Below are positions 28,901-37,267 of a stretch of 64,000 nt of DNA, piece by piece. The stretch comes from an uncultured Flavobacteriales bacterium (GTDB lineage Bacteria; Bacteroidota; Bacteroidia; Flavobacteriales_F; PHOS-HE28), in NCBI GenBank assembly GCA_937872175.1, contig CALMPI010000002.1, positions 93,088-157,087 of the forward strand, written 5' to 3'. Under the pieces are notes generated by a model. The model was not told the origin of the DNA and made no database searches. It saw only the letters and a list, made by a program, of their open reading frames with translations. Positions within the stretch are counted from its first letter, which is position 1. The number at the start of each line of letters is the position of its first letter. The position numbers and the translations under genes were made by a program.

Positions 28901-31019
28901 CGGCACCTATGACTGGCGCGAGTCCTCGTTCCAACACATCACCGACCGGCGCGGCTGGGGCCAGGCCCAGTTCTTCCAGTTCAAGGAGGACGGCTTCCCG
29001 CAGGTGATCTACGACCGTCCGCAGCGTCTGTTCCGGTTCAACGACGCTCCGCGTGGCATCCGCTGCGAAGTGACAGGCGGCAGCGGTCTGATCTGCAGCT
29101 ACTACATCGACCTCCAGTGGGTGGACGGCCAGGGCTGCGGCGGTGAGCGGGCGCTGCATGTGGCCGTGATCGACCCGGCCACCTTCGAACCCTGGAAGAC
29201 CTGCTGGAACGGCCAGGACCTCGACCATCAGTTCGGGAACATCAACAGCTGCGACAGCCTGTGCGAACGCAGCAGCCGGGCGCAGAAGTACTTCTCCTAC
29301 TGGCCTTCGCGACCCTCGCACATGGCCGGTCTCACCGACCTGTTGGAGAACCAGGTGCCGCCGGGCTATCATATCCTGATGTGGACCTACGTGGGCACCA
29401 ACAAACCGGGCATGGACGCCAATGGCGGGCAGGCCCTGTACGACGCGTTCAACAGCATCGGGGCCACCGATCTGCAGAACGCACCCGATACGGTACCGTA
29501 CATCTTCTTCGGGACCAAGGGCGACCCCGGATCGGTCATCCAAGTGACGGGGGCCACGAGCAACGCGGCCATCAACCTGTCCACCTTCGTCAGCACCCAG
29601 GGCGTGGCCGGCGATATCGTGGCACCCTGGGCGGGACCGGCCTCCGAATGGAAGGGCCTGTATTGGGATGAATTCCCCAATGACATGCGCGACAGCGTCA
29701 ACGTTCAGGTCTATGGGGTCACCCCGTTCGGCGCAGAGCAACTGGTGTTCGAGCGTGGCGGGCCATTGGACTCCATCCCGCAGACGGTCTTCCAAAGCGG
29801 CATCAATGCGGCGCAGTTCCCCTTTGTGCGGCTGCGTGCCAAGCTCCTCAACGATTCGGTGGCCGAACCGCTGCCCTCACAGCTCGATCGCTGGCAGTTG
29901 CTGATGACCCCTGAGCCGGAGTGCGCCATCGATCCGCCATTGGGCTTCGTGAGCAATCTCGAAGGCATCGCCGAGCCACAGCAGGCCGAGCTGGCCGTGG
30001 CCGTGCACAACATCAGTCCTTTTGATATGGACAGCCTGCTGATGCACGCCTGGGTGGTCAGCGCGGACGGTCAGCGGCGCCCCGTGCATGACAAGCGCAA
30101 TGCGCCCCTTCCCGCCGGTGCCGTGCTGATGGACACCATCCGCTTCAGCACCGACGGGCTCGGTGGCCTGAACACCATCATCATCGAGGCCAACCCGGTG
30201 GACAGTGCGACGGGTGGATACGACCAGTACGAGCAGTACCACTTCAACAACATCGCGCAGCTCCGCTTCACCGTGAACGAGGACAACGAGAACCCGTTGC
30301 TCGACGTGACATTCGACGGGGTGCACATCCTGGACGGCGACATCGTGAGCGCGCGCCCCGAGATCCTGGTGACACTGGACGATGAGAACCCGGTGCTCTT
30401 GATGGACCAGCCCTCCGACACGATCAACTTCAAGGTCTTCCTCACCGAGCCGTCCGGCACAGTGCGGCGCATCCACTTCCACGATGGTGCGGGCATCGAG
30501 GTGATGCGCTTCATCCCGGCCACGGGCGCCGACAACATCGCCCGCATCGACTACCGGCCCACCTTCACGCTGGACGGGGTGTACAAGCTCACCGTGCAGG
30601 CCAACGATGCCAGCGGCAACATCTCGGGCGACCGCAACTACGACATCCGCTTCGAGGTGATCACACGGCCCACCATCACCGATGTCCTGAACTACCCGAA
30701 CCCCTTCACCACCAGCACGCGCTTCGTGTTCACGGTCACGGGCACCGAGCCACCGACCTACCTCAAGGTGCAGATCCTCACGATCACCGGACGTGTCGTA
30801 CGGGAGATCGGTCCGGCCGAACTGGGGCCGGTCCGCGTGGGGCGCAACATCACCGAGTTCGCATGGGACGGCACGGATCAGTTCGGCGACCGCCTTGGAC
30901 GCGGGGTCTACCTCTATCGCGTGATCGCCCAGCTCCATGGGGAGGAGATGGAACGGCGGGAGTCCGGTGCCTCGCCGCATATTGAGAAGGGCTTCGGCAA
31001 GATGTATCTGCTCTACTGA
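25899..31019 (+). CDS. C25 gingipain-type peptidase, PorU2-like putative T9SS sortase
   Basis: A 1706-residue secreted protein with signal peptide (LLLAVLAASASLAQ). Residues about 400-800 form a C25 cysteine peptidase domain. Candidate catalytic residues are His658 in FFAHASGGG and Cys688 in IIGNSCYAGN. Downstream are CARDB-like beta-sandwich repeats (for example PDLAVSEPDVLIAPDPVTAD) and a FlgD-like C-terminal domain with NYPNPFTTSTRF and GRGVYLYRV. Classical PorU is about 1100-1300 aa. The greater length, the C-terminal FlgD-like domain and the coupling to a PorV-like gene fit PorU2-type proteins. Whether it is a sortase that attaches cargo to A-LPS or a secreted protease is not settled by sequence. 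Confidence 0.85.
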   Translation: MRRSGTLLLAVLAASASLAQPYGNEWIDPSRPYWRFTVAADGIYRVDSAALADAGFPIGTVDPRTIQVFGREQEVPIFIEGEDDGVLNGADFIELHAMRNDGWMDGALYELPGIQSNPFHSLYNDSIRYYITWSAGTTAPLRVKPYTNTDHTPHTPRPWVWRETLSQFGLAYYLGDRGLFGASSSFMVEGEGYFRSWPLETYGADGTLLFQVPSQNPYQQPDAPPSRIDMAVAGANSPSNGACDDHHLQVFYGANLVQALDTTYRAYQYHRLGFDLPTGALDTWATNIQTRAVYDLQACAGANYQDRQNIAYIKLRYPRAMNFGGEPIADVRVPHNGTTDTLAYLRFIGFWGTPVVYAYGDTLRRVQVVQDGFGFWQALIPLAPNATETRVFMYRQEQIAAPAGLRPVSASGQFTDLVQAQQDSAMLIVTHASLRTAAEQYAMTRATSPTNPMNAVVVDVDELYDQFGGGVPKHPLAIRRFAKFALDQWDTDPRALFLVGKSVLAPSINGLNGHRDDPSVYPKCLVPTLGFPPSDMCFTLGLNGDPTDMVIPVGRLAARTPDEVDLYRSKVEQFEGWDEPEPWMKNILHFRGGFVESEFQQFDNYLRQYELLAEDTNFIGKVTQFNKNTPGVYGQASADSVKHLIEDEGVTLMTFFAHASGGGFDITIDNPVNYNWGGRYPAIIGNSCYAGNVHLAPSESASEKNVLVPNAGAIAFMASVDIGLSNMLYLYTLEWYRSFSQVNHGGGIGEHMRYAAKQQLQGSGYLNVNNAHTFTLHGDPTLVLHTFDRPDLAVSEPDVLIAPDPVTADLDTFTVDVIVTNLGKGTGGTTNVVLERRLVEENQVMQPMYVPVSASTFRDTVRFRLPVLANEGGQGLNILNIRVDLDPDAIAEVDDLGNNAVQASLLITSGEIFPVEPFKFAIIPDAAPVLKASTGDPFAPMRAYRFQIDTVDTYDSPVFEEVVINAPGGVVSWSPQQIFGLNAQQDSLVYFWRCTPDSTGDGTYDWRESSFQHITDRRGWGQAQFFQFKEDGFPQVIYDRPQRLFRFNDAPRGIRCEVTGGSGLICSYYIDLQWVDGQGCGGERALHVAVIDPATFEPWKTCWNGQDLDHQFGNINSCDSLCERSSRAQKYFSYWPSRPSHMAGLTDLLENQVPPGYHILMWTYVGTNKPGMDANGGQALYDAFNSIGATDLQNAPDTVPYIFFGTKGDPGSVIQVTGATSNAAINLSTFVSTQGVAGDIVAPWAGPASEWKGLYWDEFPNDMRDSVNVQVYGVTPFGAEQLVFERGGPLDSIPQTVFQSGINAAQFPFVRLRAKLLNDSVAEPLPSQLDRWQLLMTPEPECAIDPPLGFVSNLEGIAEPQQAELAVAVHNISPFDMDSLLMHAWVVSADGQRRPVHDKRNAPLPAGAVLMDTIRFSTDGLGGLNTIIIEANPVDSATGGYDQYEQYHFNNIAQLRFTVNEDNENPLLDVTFDGVHILDGDIVSARPEILVTLDDENPVLLMDQPSDTINFKVFLTEPSGTVRRIHFHDGAGIEVMRFIPATGADNIARIDYRPTFTLDGVYKLTVQANDASGNISGDRNYDIRFEVITRPTITDVLNYPNPFTTSTRFVFTVTGTEPPTYLKVQILTITGRVVREIGPAELGPVRVGRNITEFAWDGTDQFGDRLGRGVYLYRVIAQLHGEEMERRESGASPHIEKGFGKMYLLY

Positions 31020-31026
31020 GCCCTCC

Positions 31027-31034
31027 TACCTTCG
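31027..31034 (+). promoter_or_regulatory. candidate -7 element for lnt
   Basis: TACCTTCG lies eight bases before the GTG start of lnt. It suggests an own promoter just after the C25 gene and an almost leaderless mRNA. Confidence 0.45.
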
Positions 31035-31042
31035 GCGCCACC

Positions 31043-32701
31043 GTGCGCGACCTCATCCATCTGAGCCTGTCCCTGCTGGGCGGTGTGCTGCTTACCCTCG
31101 CGTGGCCCGCATCCGGTGGAGTCTCTCCGCTGCTGTTCGTGGGCCTGGTGCCCTTCATGCTCGTGGTGGAGCTGCGCTGCCCTCCTGACGAGCGCTGCGC
31201 CCAGCGCGGCACCGGGTGGATCCTCTTTGCAGGGCTTGCGCTCTGGAATCTGGTGACCACCTCGTGGCTGGGCCAGGTGCAGGAGAGCTGGGACACCCGG
31301 ATCCTGCTTGGTGTGGGCGTGATGCTGGCGAACGCCGGCCTGCAGCTCATCGCCTTCGCGATCGGTCGACGGGTGCGTCGCCGGTACGGCCGCTGGGCGG
31401 GATGGGCCGCCTTCGCCGCATGGTGGATGGCCTGGGAGGTGATGCACATGCGGTGGGACCTCCAGTGGCCGTGGCTCACCTTGGGCAACGGCTTCGCCGT
31501 ACGTCCGCAGTGGGTGCAGTGGTACGAGCTCACCGGCCACCTCGGCGGCTCGCTATGGGTGCTCGTCTCCAACCTCCTCGTGCTGCATTGGTTCCTCATG
31601 GGGGGCATCCGGAAGGCGGCCTGGCCCCCTCTGCTGCTGATGACCCTACCGGTACTGGTCTCCTGGGTGCGTTTCGTCACCTACGACGAACGCGGTGGCG
31701 CTGTGGAGGTCGTGGTGGTGCAACCGAACATCGACCCCTACTCGGAGAAGTTCGGCGGCATCGATCCGTTGACGCAGCTGGAGGGCATGCTTGCGCTCGC
31801 CGAACCGCGGATGACCGACAGCACCCGGTTGCTGCTGCTGCCGGAGACCGCTCTGCAGGAGCCTTCGCGTGTGTTCATCACTGAGACCGGTGGGTTGGAG
31901 TTGCAAGGCCTCTGGGAGAACGATCTCGAGGCCTCTGGAAGCGTGCAGCGCATCCGCGCCTGGCAGAAGAGCCATTCGCGCTGCGCCGTGCTGGCCGGCA
32001 TGTCCAGCTCCCGGTTGCTTGGCAAGGACGAGCGCACAGTGACGGCACGCCCCATCGGCGGTACCGATCGGCAGTACGACGCGGCCAATGCAGCCCTCTT
32101 CGTCGCACCGGATGCGCCCGCCGCCGCCTATCGCAAGAGCAAGCTCGTCGCCGGGGTGGAGCTTCTTCCGTTCGAGGCCCTTCTCGGCGGCCTGGAGGCG
32201 CTGTCGATCGACATGGGCGGCACCACCGGCAGCCTGGCCCAACAGGAGGAACGCACGGTGTTCCGGCCGGCTGATGGCCGCTACGGAGCGGCTCCGGTGA
32301 TCTGTTACGAATCCGTCTTCGGTGACTACGTGGCCGATTACGTGCGCAACGGGGCCGACCTTATCGCCATCATCACGAACGATGGATGGTGGGGCGACAG
32401 TTACGGTCACCGGCAGCACCTGGCCTATGCGAGCCTTCGGGCGATCGAATGTCGAAGGGCCATCGCCCGGTCCGCGAACACGGGTATCAGTTGTTTCGTC
32501 GATCAACGCGGGGTCATCCATCAACCCACCGCTTGGTGGCAAGAGGCCGTGATCCGGGAGACCGTCCTGCTGAACAAGGATCGGACCCCGTTCGTGGTGC
32601 TCGGTGAGGTGTTGAGCTGGGCGGCCCTGTTCGCCGGTGCGGCCGCGTTATCGGCCGCCTTCCTGCCAGGGGGCCTCGCGCGGCGGCGGGCGCGGGAATG
32701 A
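31043..32701 (+). CDS. lnt: apolipoprotein N-acyltransferase
   Basis: A 552-residue inner-membrane enzyme that adds the third acyl chain to lipoproteins. About six membrane helices occupy residues 1-210 and one follows near the C-terminus. A nitrilase domain lies between, with a Glu-Lys-Cys triad at E268 (LLPETALQE), K365 (YRKSKLV) and C421 (VICYESVFG). The start is GTG 31043, next to a -7 element. The window encodes many lipoproteins that would be substrates. It converges on the T9SS cargo gene and shares a strong terminator hairpin with it. Confidence 0.94.
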   Translation: MRDLIHLSLSLLGGVLLTLAWPASGGVSPLLFVGLVPFMLVVELRCPPDERCAQRGTGWILFAGLALWNLVTTSWLGQVQESWDTRILLGVGVMLANAGLQLIAFAIGRRVRRRYGRWAGWAAFAAWWMAWEVMHMRWDLQWPWLTLGNGFAVRPQWVQWYELTGHLGGSLWVLVSNLLVLHWFLMGGIRKAAWPPLLLMTLPVLVSWVRFVTYDERGGAVEVVVVQPNIDPYSEKFGGIDPLTQLEGMLALAEPRMTDSTRLLLLPETALQEPSRVFITETGGLELQGLWENDLEASGSVQRIRAWQKSHSRCAVLAGMSSSRLLGKDERTVTARPIGGTDRQYDAANAALFVAPDAPAAAYRKSKLVAGVELLPFEALLGGLEALSIDMGGTTGSLAQQEERTVFRPADGRYGAAPVICYESVFGDYVADYVRNGADLIAIITNDGWWGDSYGHRQHLAYASLRAIECRRAIARSANTGISCFVDQRGVIHQPTAWWQEAVIRETVLLNKDRTPFVVLGEVLSWAALFAGAAALSAAFLPGGLARRRARE

Positions 32702-32727
32702 GAAGGGGCGCCTCCAAGCGCCCCTTC
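32702..32727. terminator. bidirectional terminator between lnt and the T9SS cargo gene
   Basis: A perfect 10-base stem (GAAGGGGCGC / GCGCCCCTTC) with a 6-base loop begins immediately after the lnt stop. The convergent gene ends 19 bases further on. Confidence 0.75.
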
Positions 32728-32746
32728 GTGATCGTTCCGTTCGCGC

Positions 32747-34084
32747 TTATTGCAAGTGCACCCGCCGGCTCATCAGGTTGCCGCTGTTCTCCAGCCGCAC
32801 CACATAGATGCCCGTGGCGATGGACTCCGTGGGTACCACCAATTGCGTGATCCCGTTCGCGATCGCGGTGCGGGGCCGCGTGGTCATCACCTTACCCTGC
32901 GCATCGAGGAGGGTCAGGTCGTACACATCGTCGGATGTGCTGCTCACGGTCACCACCATCACATCACCACCGTCGAAGGCGTTCACGATCTCGATCCCGG
33001 AGCCCATGCCACAGCCGGCGGCGATCACCTTGCTGGTGGTCGTCGTGCGGTCAAGGTCGGTCTGGATGAGCCGGTAATAGGCCATCGTGGTCGGGTCGGG
33101 GTCGGTGAACGAATAGTTCGTGGTGCTTACGCTGTTCCCCACGCCGTCCACCTGCCCGATCATCGTCCATTCGATGTTGTCCAGGCTCTTCTCCACCACG
33201 AAGTAGTCGTTGTCCTTCTCCGAGGCGGTCGTCCAATTCAGCACCACCTGGCCATCTTCGCAATCGCCTTTGAAATCCACCAGTTCCACCGGCAGGGGGT
33301 TGCCGATGTCCGAAAGCGTCCAGGAGCGGAAGAAGTCGGCATCGGCGATCACACCGGCCGCCGGCACGGCCACCGAGTACGGCGCCGTGTTCCAAATGCA
33401 GGTGGGCAGATAGTCGCCCCATTTGTTCGTGCCCGGATTGAACCGCTGCGCGATCAGCTGGTTGCCTGCCCCGATGGTGTTGCCCGCCGTGATCTCGGCC
33501 GCATCATAGCGGAACACGATGGATGCATCCGGCTTGTTCCCGAAGGCGAAACCCGGAGCCTGTGTATCGATGATCCAGAAGCGGTCCACCACGTGGCCCG
33601 ACTCATTGGTCGCGCCCGGGGTAAGGTTGTTGCCTGTATCCCAGTTGTTCATGTGCGTGACGTCCGATGGCTGATAGAGGGCATTGTTCCACCGGTTGGC
33701 CACCGGAACGGCCACATCCGTCCCGTCGTAGTTGTAGGTGGAGAACAGCACGGAGCCGCCCGCGCTGCCGGCCGCAAGCACCGTGTAGGTCAGAGGCATC
33801 TTCACGTTCCCCGGATTGGTGAAGGGGATGGAATATGCCCCGGTACCCGTGCCGATCGACCACCGGATGAAGTTGCGCTCACGTTCCGAAACGATGTTCG
33901 CCCCCGTGCCGGCCACGGTGATGGCGTTCGTGTTCGGATTATCCACCACCAGATAGGTGGCTTGCGCCGCCGGCGTGTTCGGGTCGAAGACCACGTAGGC
34001 GTTGTTGTTGATCACCAGCCGAGCCTGCCCGAGGACGGCGCCGGCGATCAGAACACAGGACGACGTGAGTAACTTTTTCATCAT
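32747..34084 (-). CDS. secreted protein with T9SS type A C-terminal sorting signal
   Basis: A 445-residue secreted protein. The signal peptide KKLLTSSCVLIAGAVLGQA is followed by a beta-rich region (residues about 20-270) without a recognised enzyme motif. A segment LPVELVDFKGDCEDGQVVLN at about 280 opens the linker seen in many Bacteroidota cargo proteins, with an Ig-like/fibronectin-like unit (VVLNWTTASEKDNDYFVVEK). The C-terminal about 80 residues form the T9SS sorting domain, ending in GIYVVRLENSGNLMSRRVHL. The start is ATG 34084 (or 34081); the frame continues upstream to 34123 but the signal peptide argues for the later start. Substrate or binding partner is unknown. It is a likely client of the nearby PorV/C25 pair. 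Confidence 0.85.
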   Translation of the reverse strand: MMKKLLTSSCVLIAGAVLGQARLVINNNAYVVFDPNTPAAQATYLVVDNPNTNAITVAGTGANIVSERERNFIRWSIGTGTGAYSIPFTNPGNVKMPLTYTVLAAGSAGGSVLFSTYNYDGTDVAVPVANRWNNALYQPSDVTHMNNWDTGNNLTPGATNESGHVVDRFWIIDTQAPGFAFGNKPDASIVFRYDAAEITAGNTIGAGNQLIAQRFNPGTNKWGDYLPTCIWNTAPYSVAVPAAGVIADADFFRSWTLSDIGNPLPVELVDFKGDCEDGQVVLNWTTASEKDNDYFVVEKSLDNIEWTMIGQVDGVGNSVSTTNYSFTDPDPTTMAYYRLIQTDLDRTTTTSKVIAAGCGMGSGIEIVNAFDGGDVMVVTVSSTSDDVYDLTLLDAQGKVMTTRPRTAIANGITQLVVPTESIATGIYVVRLENSGNLMSRRVHLQ

Positions 34085-34092
34085 GGCAACCT

Positions 34093-34100
34093 CAAATCTA
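34093..34100 (-). promoter_or_regulatory. -7 element for the T9SS cargo gene
   Basis: Minus strand reads TAGATTTG, an exact match to TAnnTTTG, eight bases before ATG 34084. Confidence 0.6.
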
Positions 34101-34187
34101 TGCGGTTCTTCCGCCCACTTCAACCCCCCCGCTTCAAAAGCAGGGCCGATGCTAGGGTTCCCGGGGCCTGGATCCTGGTTGTTAGGT

Positions 34188-34206
34188 GCCTGACCGTCAG
34201 GCTTTT
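34188..34206 (+). terminator. terminator-like hairpin with T tract
   Basis: A 6-base stem (GCCTGA / TCAGGC, loop CCG) is followed by TTTT. It lies in the divergent gap between the T9SS cargo gene and pabB. It is not obviously downstream of any plus-strand gene, so it could be an attenuator or a small transcript end. Confidence 0.4.
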
Positions 34207-34294
34207 GATGAATGGTCTTGGAGATGGGGCGGGGGTGGAACGTTCGCCTTCTGCCGAATGACGCGATCGGCGGTCAGTGGTTGCTTCCATGGGA

Positions 34295-34302
34295 TAACTT
34301 CG
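34295..34302 (+). promoter_or_regulatory. candidate -7 element for pabB-tilS
   Basis: TAACTTCG lies seven bases before the pabB ATG at 34310. Confidence 0.5.
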
Positions 34303-34309
34303 ATCGCGC

Positions 34310-35566
34310 ATGCAGGTGGTCAGAACGCTTGAGCACATCCTCCCGTTCGATGCGCGGGCCTTGCGCACCGAGCGCCGGTGGCTCTATCGACAGGCCACCG
34401 ATCGTGATATGGCCGTCCTTGGTGTGGGCTGTCGACGGCTCGTGGAATGTGACGACCCGGCCCGGGCGCTGGAGCGATGGGCGGACCTCGTGGAGGCCGG
34501 CCATCCCTCCATGGGGTTCCTCAGCTATGACCTGCGGGAGCCGCTGTTCGGTCAACAGAGCAGGCATCCGCGTTCGGGTCCCTGGCCCTTGATGCGGTGG
34601 TTCGTTCCAGAGGTCATGGTCCTCTGGGAGGATGGGCGCACCCGGTTCCGGGGCACCGATCCGGCCGTCATCGATCGACTGATCGCTCGTCTTACCGCTC
34701 CACCGCCCGTGGTACCGTCCGGCCCGTGGGGACCCTGGGTGCTGTCCACCGACAAGACCACCTACCTCGGGCATACCGCGCGGTTGCTCGAACACATCCA
34801 GCGGGGTGACATCTACGAAGTGAACTACTGTGTGGAACGCACGGGCCACCTGCCCGGCCGGGACCCGCATGCCGCCTTCATGCGCGGTACGCAGCGGACC
34901 CAAGCCGCCTTCGCGGCCTTTCACGCCTGGGACGACCGGTATGCGATCTGTCTTTCCCCGGAGCGCTTCCTGTGGACCTCTGCGGGGCGCGTGCTTTGCG
35001 AACCGATGAAAGGCACACGCCGCCGTGCGCAGGACCCTGTTCTCGACCGTGCCATCGCGATCGATCTGGCGAACGACCCCAAGGAACGCGCCGAGAACAT
35101 CATGGCCACCGATGTGGTCCGCAACGACCTCAGCCGTGTGGCCGCCCCGGGTTCCGTCAGCGTGCCCGAGCTGTGCGGCATCCGCACCACCGGTGCGGTG
35201 CACCAGATGGTGTCCAGGGTCGAAGCGCGCCTCGACCACGGCCGTGGCCCTGCCGATGCGGTCCGCTCCGCCTTCCCCATGGCCTCCATGACCGGCGCCC
35301 CGAAACACCGGGCCATGGACCTCATCGACCGTCACGAGGACCAGCGCCGGGGGCTGTTCAGTGGCACGATCGGGTGGTGCGATGGGGCAGGGGACCTGGA
35401 CTTGAACGTGGTGATCCGGACCGTGGAATACGATGGGCTCACCGGTGAGGCCCGACTGGTGACGGGCAGTGCCCTTACCGCGGCCTGCGATCCGGAGCAT
35501 GAATGGGAGGAATGCGCCCTGAAGGCGTGCTCCGTCATCGACGCCCTTGGTGATGCTGGTGCCTGA
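34310..35566 (+). CDS. pabB: aminodeoxychorismate synthase component I
   Basis: A 418-residue chorismate-binding enzyme for folate synthesis, adding ammonia to chorismate to give 4-amino-4-deoxychorismate. The decisive residue is Lys234 in the EPMKGT motif; anthranilate synthase and isochorismate synthases have Ala at that place. Other family motifs are ATDVVRNDLSRVA, FPMASMTGAPKHRAMDLID and a GSALTAACDPEHEWEE segment near the C-terminus. No glutamine amidotransferase domain is attached and no pabA lies next to it, so the amidotransferase must come from elsewhere, perhaps shared with TrpG. The downstream tilS start overlaps its end by 14 bases. Confidence 0.9.
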   Translation: MQVVRTLEHILPFDARALRTERRWLYRQATDRDMAVLGVGCRRLVECDDPARALERWADLVEAGHPSMGFLSYDLREPLFGQQSRHPRSGPWPLMRWFVPEVMVLWEDGRTRFRGTDPAVIDRLIARLTAPPPVVPSGPWGPWVLSTDKTTYLGHTARLLEHIQRGDIYEVNYCVERTGHLPGRDPHAAFMRGTQRTQAAFAAFHAWDDRYAICLSPERFLWTSAGRVLCEPMKGTRRRAQDPVLDRAIAIDLANDPKERAENIMATDVVRNDLSRVAAPGSVSVPELCGIRTTGAVHQMVSRVEARLDHGRGPADAVRSAFPMASMTGAPKHRAMDLIDRHEDQRRGLFSGTIGWCDGAGDLDLNVVIRTVEYDGLTGEARLVTGSALTAACDPEHEWEECALKACSVIDALGDAGA

Positions 35567-36854
35567 GGTGCGCGAGGTGCTTCGTGTGCACGGGCTGTTG
35601 AAGCCGGGCGAAGCCGTGCTCGTGGCCCTGAGCGGCGGGCTCGACAGCATGGTGCTGCTCCATGTGCTCCGACGATCGGGTCACCCCGTCGTGGCCGCTC
35701 ATGCCGAACACGGTCTGCGCGGTGCGCGCGGCGAAGAGGACCGCGACTGGCTGCTGAGCTGGTGCCATGAACAGCAGGTCCCCATCGAGACCACCTCCCT
35801 GCGTGTGCCGCGGCTTCGGGCCGCGGCGAAGGGGTCCGTCGAGATGCTGGCCCGCACTGCCCGCGCCGACTGGCTGCGTGACACGGCCCAGCGCACCGGC
35901 TTGCAGCACATCGCGACCGCCCATCATCGGGACGATGTGGTGGAGACCCTGCTCATGAACCTCATGCGCGGGACGGGATCGCGGGGGTGGCGTGGCATCC
36001 CGCGCCGAAGCGGACCCTTCATCCGCCCCTTCCTTGATGTGCCAAGGGCCACCCTTGCCGCCTATGCCGCTGAAGAGGCCATTCCTTTCAGGGAGGATGA
36101 GAGCAACGCGGACCCGACCTTCCTGAGGAACCGCGTGCGACACGAGCTGCTGCCCCTCCTGCGGCGGATGAGCCCGGGTTTCGACCGGGCCATGGTCCGC
36201 TCCATCGCGCACCTGCATGAGCTCCTCGATCATTGGGAGCACCATGTCCGGACCCTCGACCCGTCGATGGATGAGGAGGGGATCCCTTTCGACCTCCTGG
36301 AATCGGCGCCCTTCCCCAGGCTCATCCTGCACGAGGCCCTGCGCCACCGTGGCGTGCATCCCGATCAGCTCGACCGCATCCTGCGCGCGATGGCGCAACG
36401 GCGGACCGGCGCCCGGTTCCCGATGAACGGAGGAACGCTTCTCGTGGACCGTGACCGGCTGCGATGGTCGGGCCCGGAGGAGGAACCTCCGGCCTACGCG
36501 ATCGACGCGGACCTCGAACTCCCGGGAGCGGCGCCAGTGCGTTTCACGCGGCACGATCCCGGAGCGCCGCTGAACGAGCGCCATGTGGTGCGCCTTGCCG
36601 CCGGACGGTTGAAGGGTCCGCTGGTGCTGCGGCCATGGCGCGCGGGCGACCGGTTCAGGCCCCGTGGAGGGCGCGGCTCCCGACTGGTCAGCGACCTGCT
36701 GATCGACGCCAAGGTGCCGAGGGATCGGAAACGCGGGGTCTATGTGCTGTGCGCGGCAGGCGAGATCGCCTGGGTGGTCGGTCATCGGCTGGCTGAAGGC
36801 TTCGCCCCTCGACCGGACCTGGATGAGGTGGTCTATGGGGTCCCCGTCCGCTGA
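35553..36854 (+). CDS. tilS: tRNA(Ile)-lysidine synthetase
   Basis: A 433-residue enzyme that converts C34 of tRNA-Ile(CAU) to lysidine, switching its decoding from AUG to AUA. The PP-loop SGGLDS is at residues 27-32. The HxxDDVVETLLMNLMRG motif (from about residue 129) and RNRVRHELLP follow, and a TilS C-terminal domain lies near residues 355-425 (LRPWRAGDRFRPRGGRGSRLVS). I favour ATG 35553; GTG 35550 is equally possible. The overlap with pabB implies translational coupling. Confidence 0.94.
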   Translation: MLVPEVREVLRVHGLLKPGEAVLVALSGGLDSMVLLHVLRRSGHPVVAAHAEHGLRGARGEEDRDWLLSWCHEQQVPIETTSLRVPRLRAAAKGSVEMLARTARADWLRDTAQRTGLQHIATAHHRDDVVETLLMNLMRGTGSRGWRGIPRRSGPFIRPFLDVPRATLAAYAAEEAIPFREDESNADPTFLRNRVRHELLPLLRRMSPGFDRAMVRSIAHLHELLDHWEHHVRTLDPSMDEEGIPFDLLESAPFPRLILHEALRHRGVHPDQLDRILRAMAQRRTGARFPMNGGTLLVDRDRLRWSGPEEEPPAYAIDADLELPGAAPVRFTRHDPGAPLNERHVVRLAAGRLKGPLVLRPWRAGDRFRPRGGRGSRLVSDLLIDAKVPRDRKRGVYVLCAAGEIAWVVGHRLAEGFAPRPDLDEVVYGVPVR

Positions 36855-36862
36855 GCATGTCC

Positions 36863-36870
36863 TATCTTCA
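36863..36870 (+). promoter_or_regulatory. candidate -7 element
   Basis: TATCTTCA lies 21 bases before the ATG at 36892 of the small hypothetical gene. Confidence 0.4.
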
Positions 36871-36891
36871 GGGCCTCACCGTCCCTTGCCC

Positions 36892-37185
36892 ATGAAACCG
36901 ACCGCCGCTCAAGTGATCGCGAAGGAGGACCTGGAACGCCTCCGCTTCCCGCAGGAAGCCGTGCTGCTGACCGATGCCCACCGCACCGAGCTGAAGAAGA
37001 AGGTGGCCCGTGCGGTGCAGCTCGGGAATGGCGAGCACGGCAAGTGCCGCATCCTGTTCCGCGACGCTGAAGGGCTGAAGGCCGTGGAGACCACCATCTG
37101 GTCCGCTGACGACCGCACCCTGGTCCTGAAGTACGGGGCCACCATACCGCTCGCTCGGGTCATCGACATCGAGATGCCGCTTTGA
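36892..37185 (+). CDS. small conserved-looking hypothetical protein, 97 aa
   Basis: I do not recognise a named family. The product is a soluble 97-residue protein with no signal peptide. The first half is helical and charged (EDLERLRFPQEAVLLT, TELKKKVARAVQLG). The second half is strand-like (CRILFRDAEGLKAVETTIW, TLVLKYGATIPLARVIDIE), reminiscent of small PH- or OB-like folds found in uncharacterised Flavobacteriales proteins. It has its own candidate promoter, and codon usage matches its neighbours. ATG 36892 was chosen because the longer frame begins inside tilS. Confidence 0.75.
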   Translation: MKPTAAQVIAKEDLERLRFPQEAVLLTDAHRTELKKKVARAVQLGNGEHGKCRILFRDAEGLKAVETTIWSADDRTLVLKYGATIPLARVIDIEMPL

Positions 37186-37243
37186 TCCTTCAGGATCGCA
37201 AGCGATGGGCAAGATGGCCGGTCCTGCGCCGGAATGAGGCTGC

Positions 37244-37251
37244 TACTTTTG
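37244..37251 (+). promoter_or_regulatory. candidate -7 element for the DsbD-alpha/dsbD operon
   Basis: TACTTTTG matches TAnnTTTG exactly, 16 bases before the ATG at 37268. Confidence 0.55.
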
Positions 37252-37267
37252 TCAAGCCCTGCCCTCC

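Noticed and set aside
34310..35566. Anthranilate synthase TrpE
   Set aside because: Lys234 in EPMKGT replaces the Ala of anthranilate synthases, and no trp genes are nearby.
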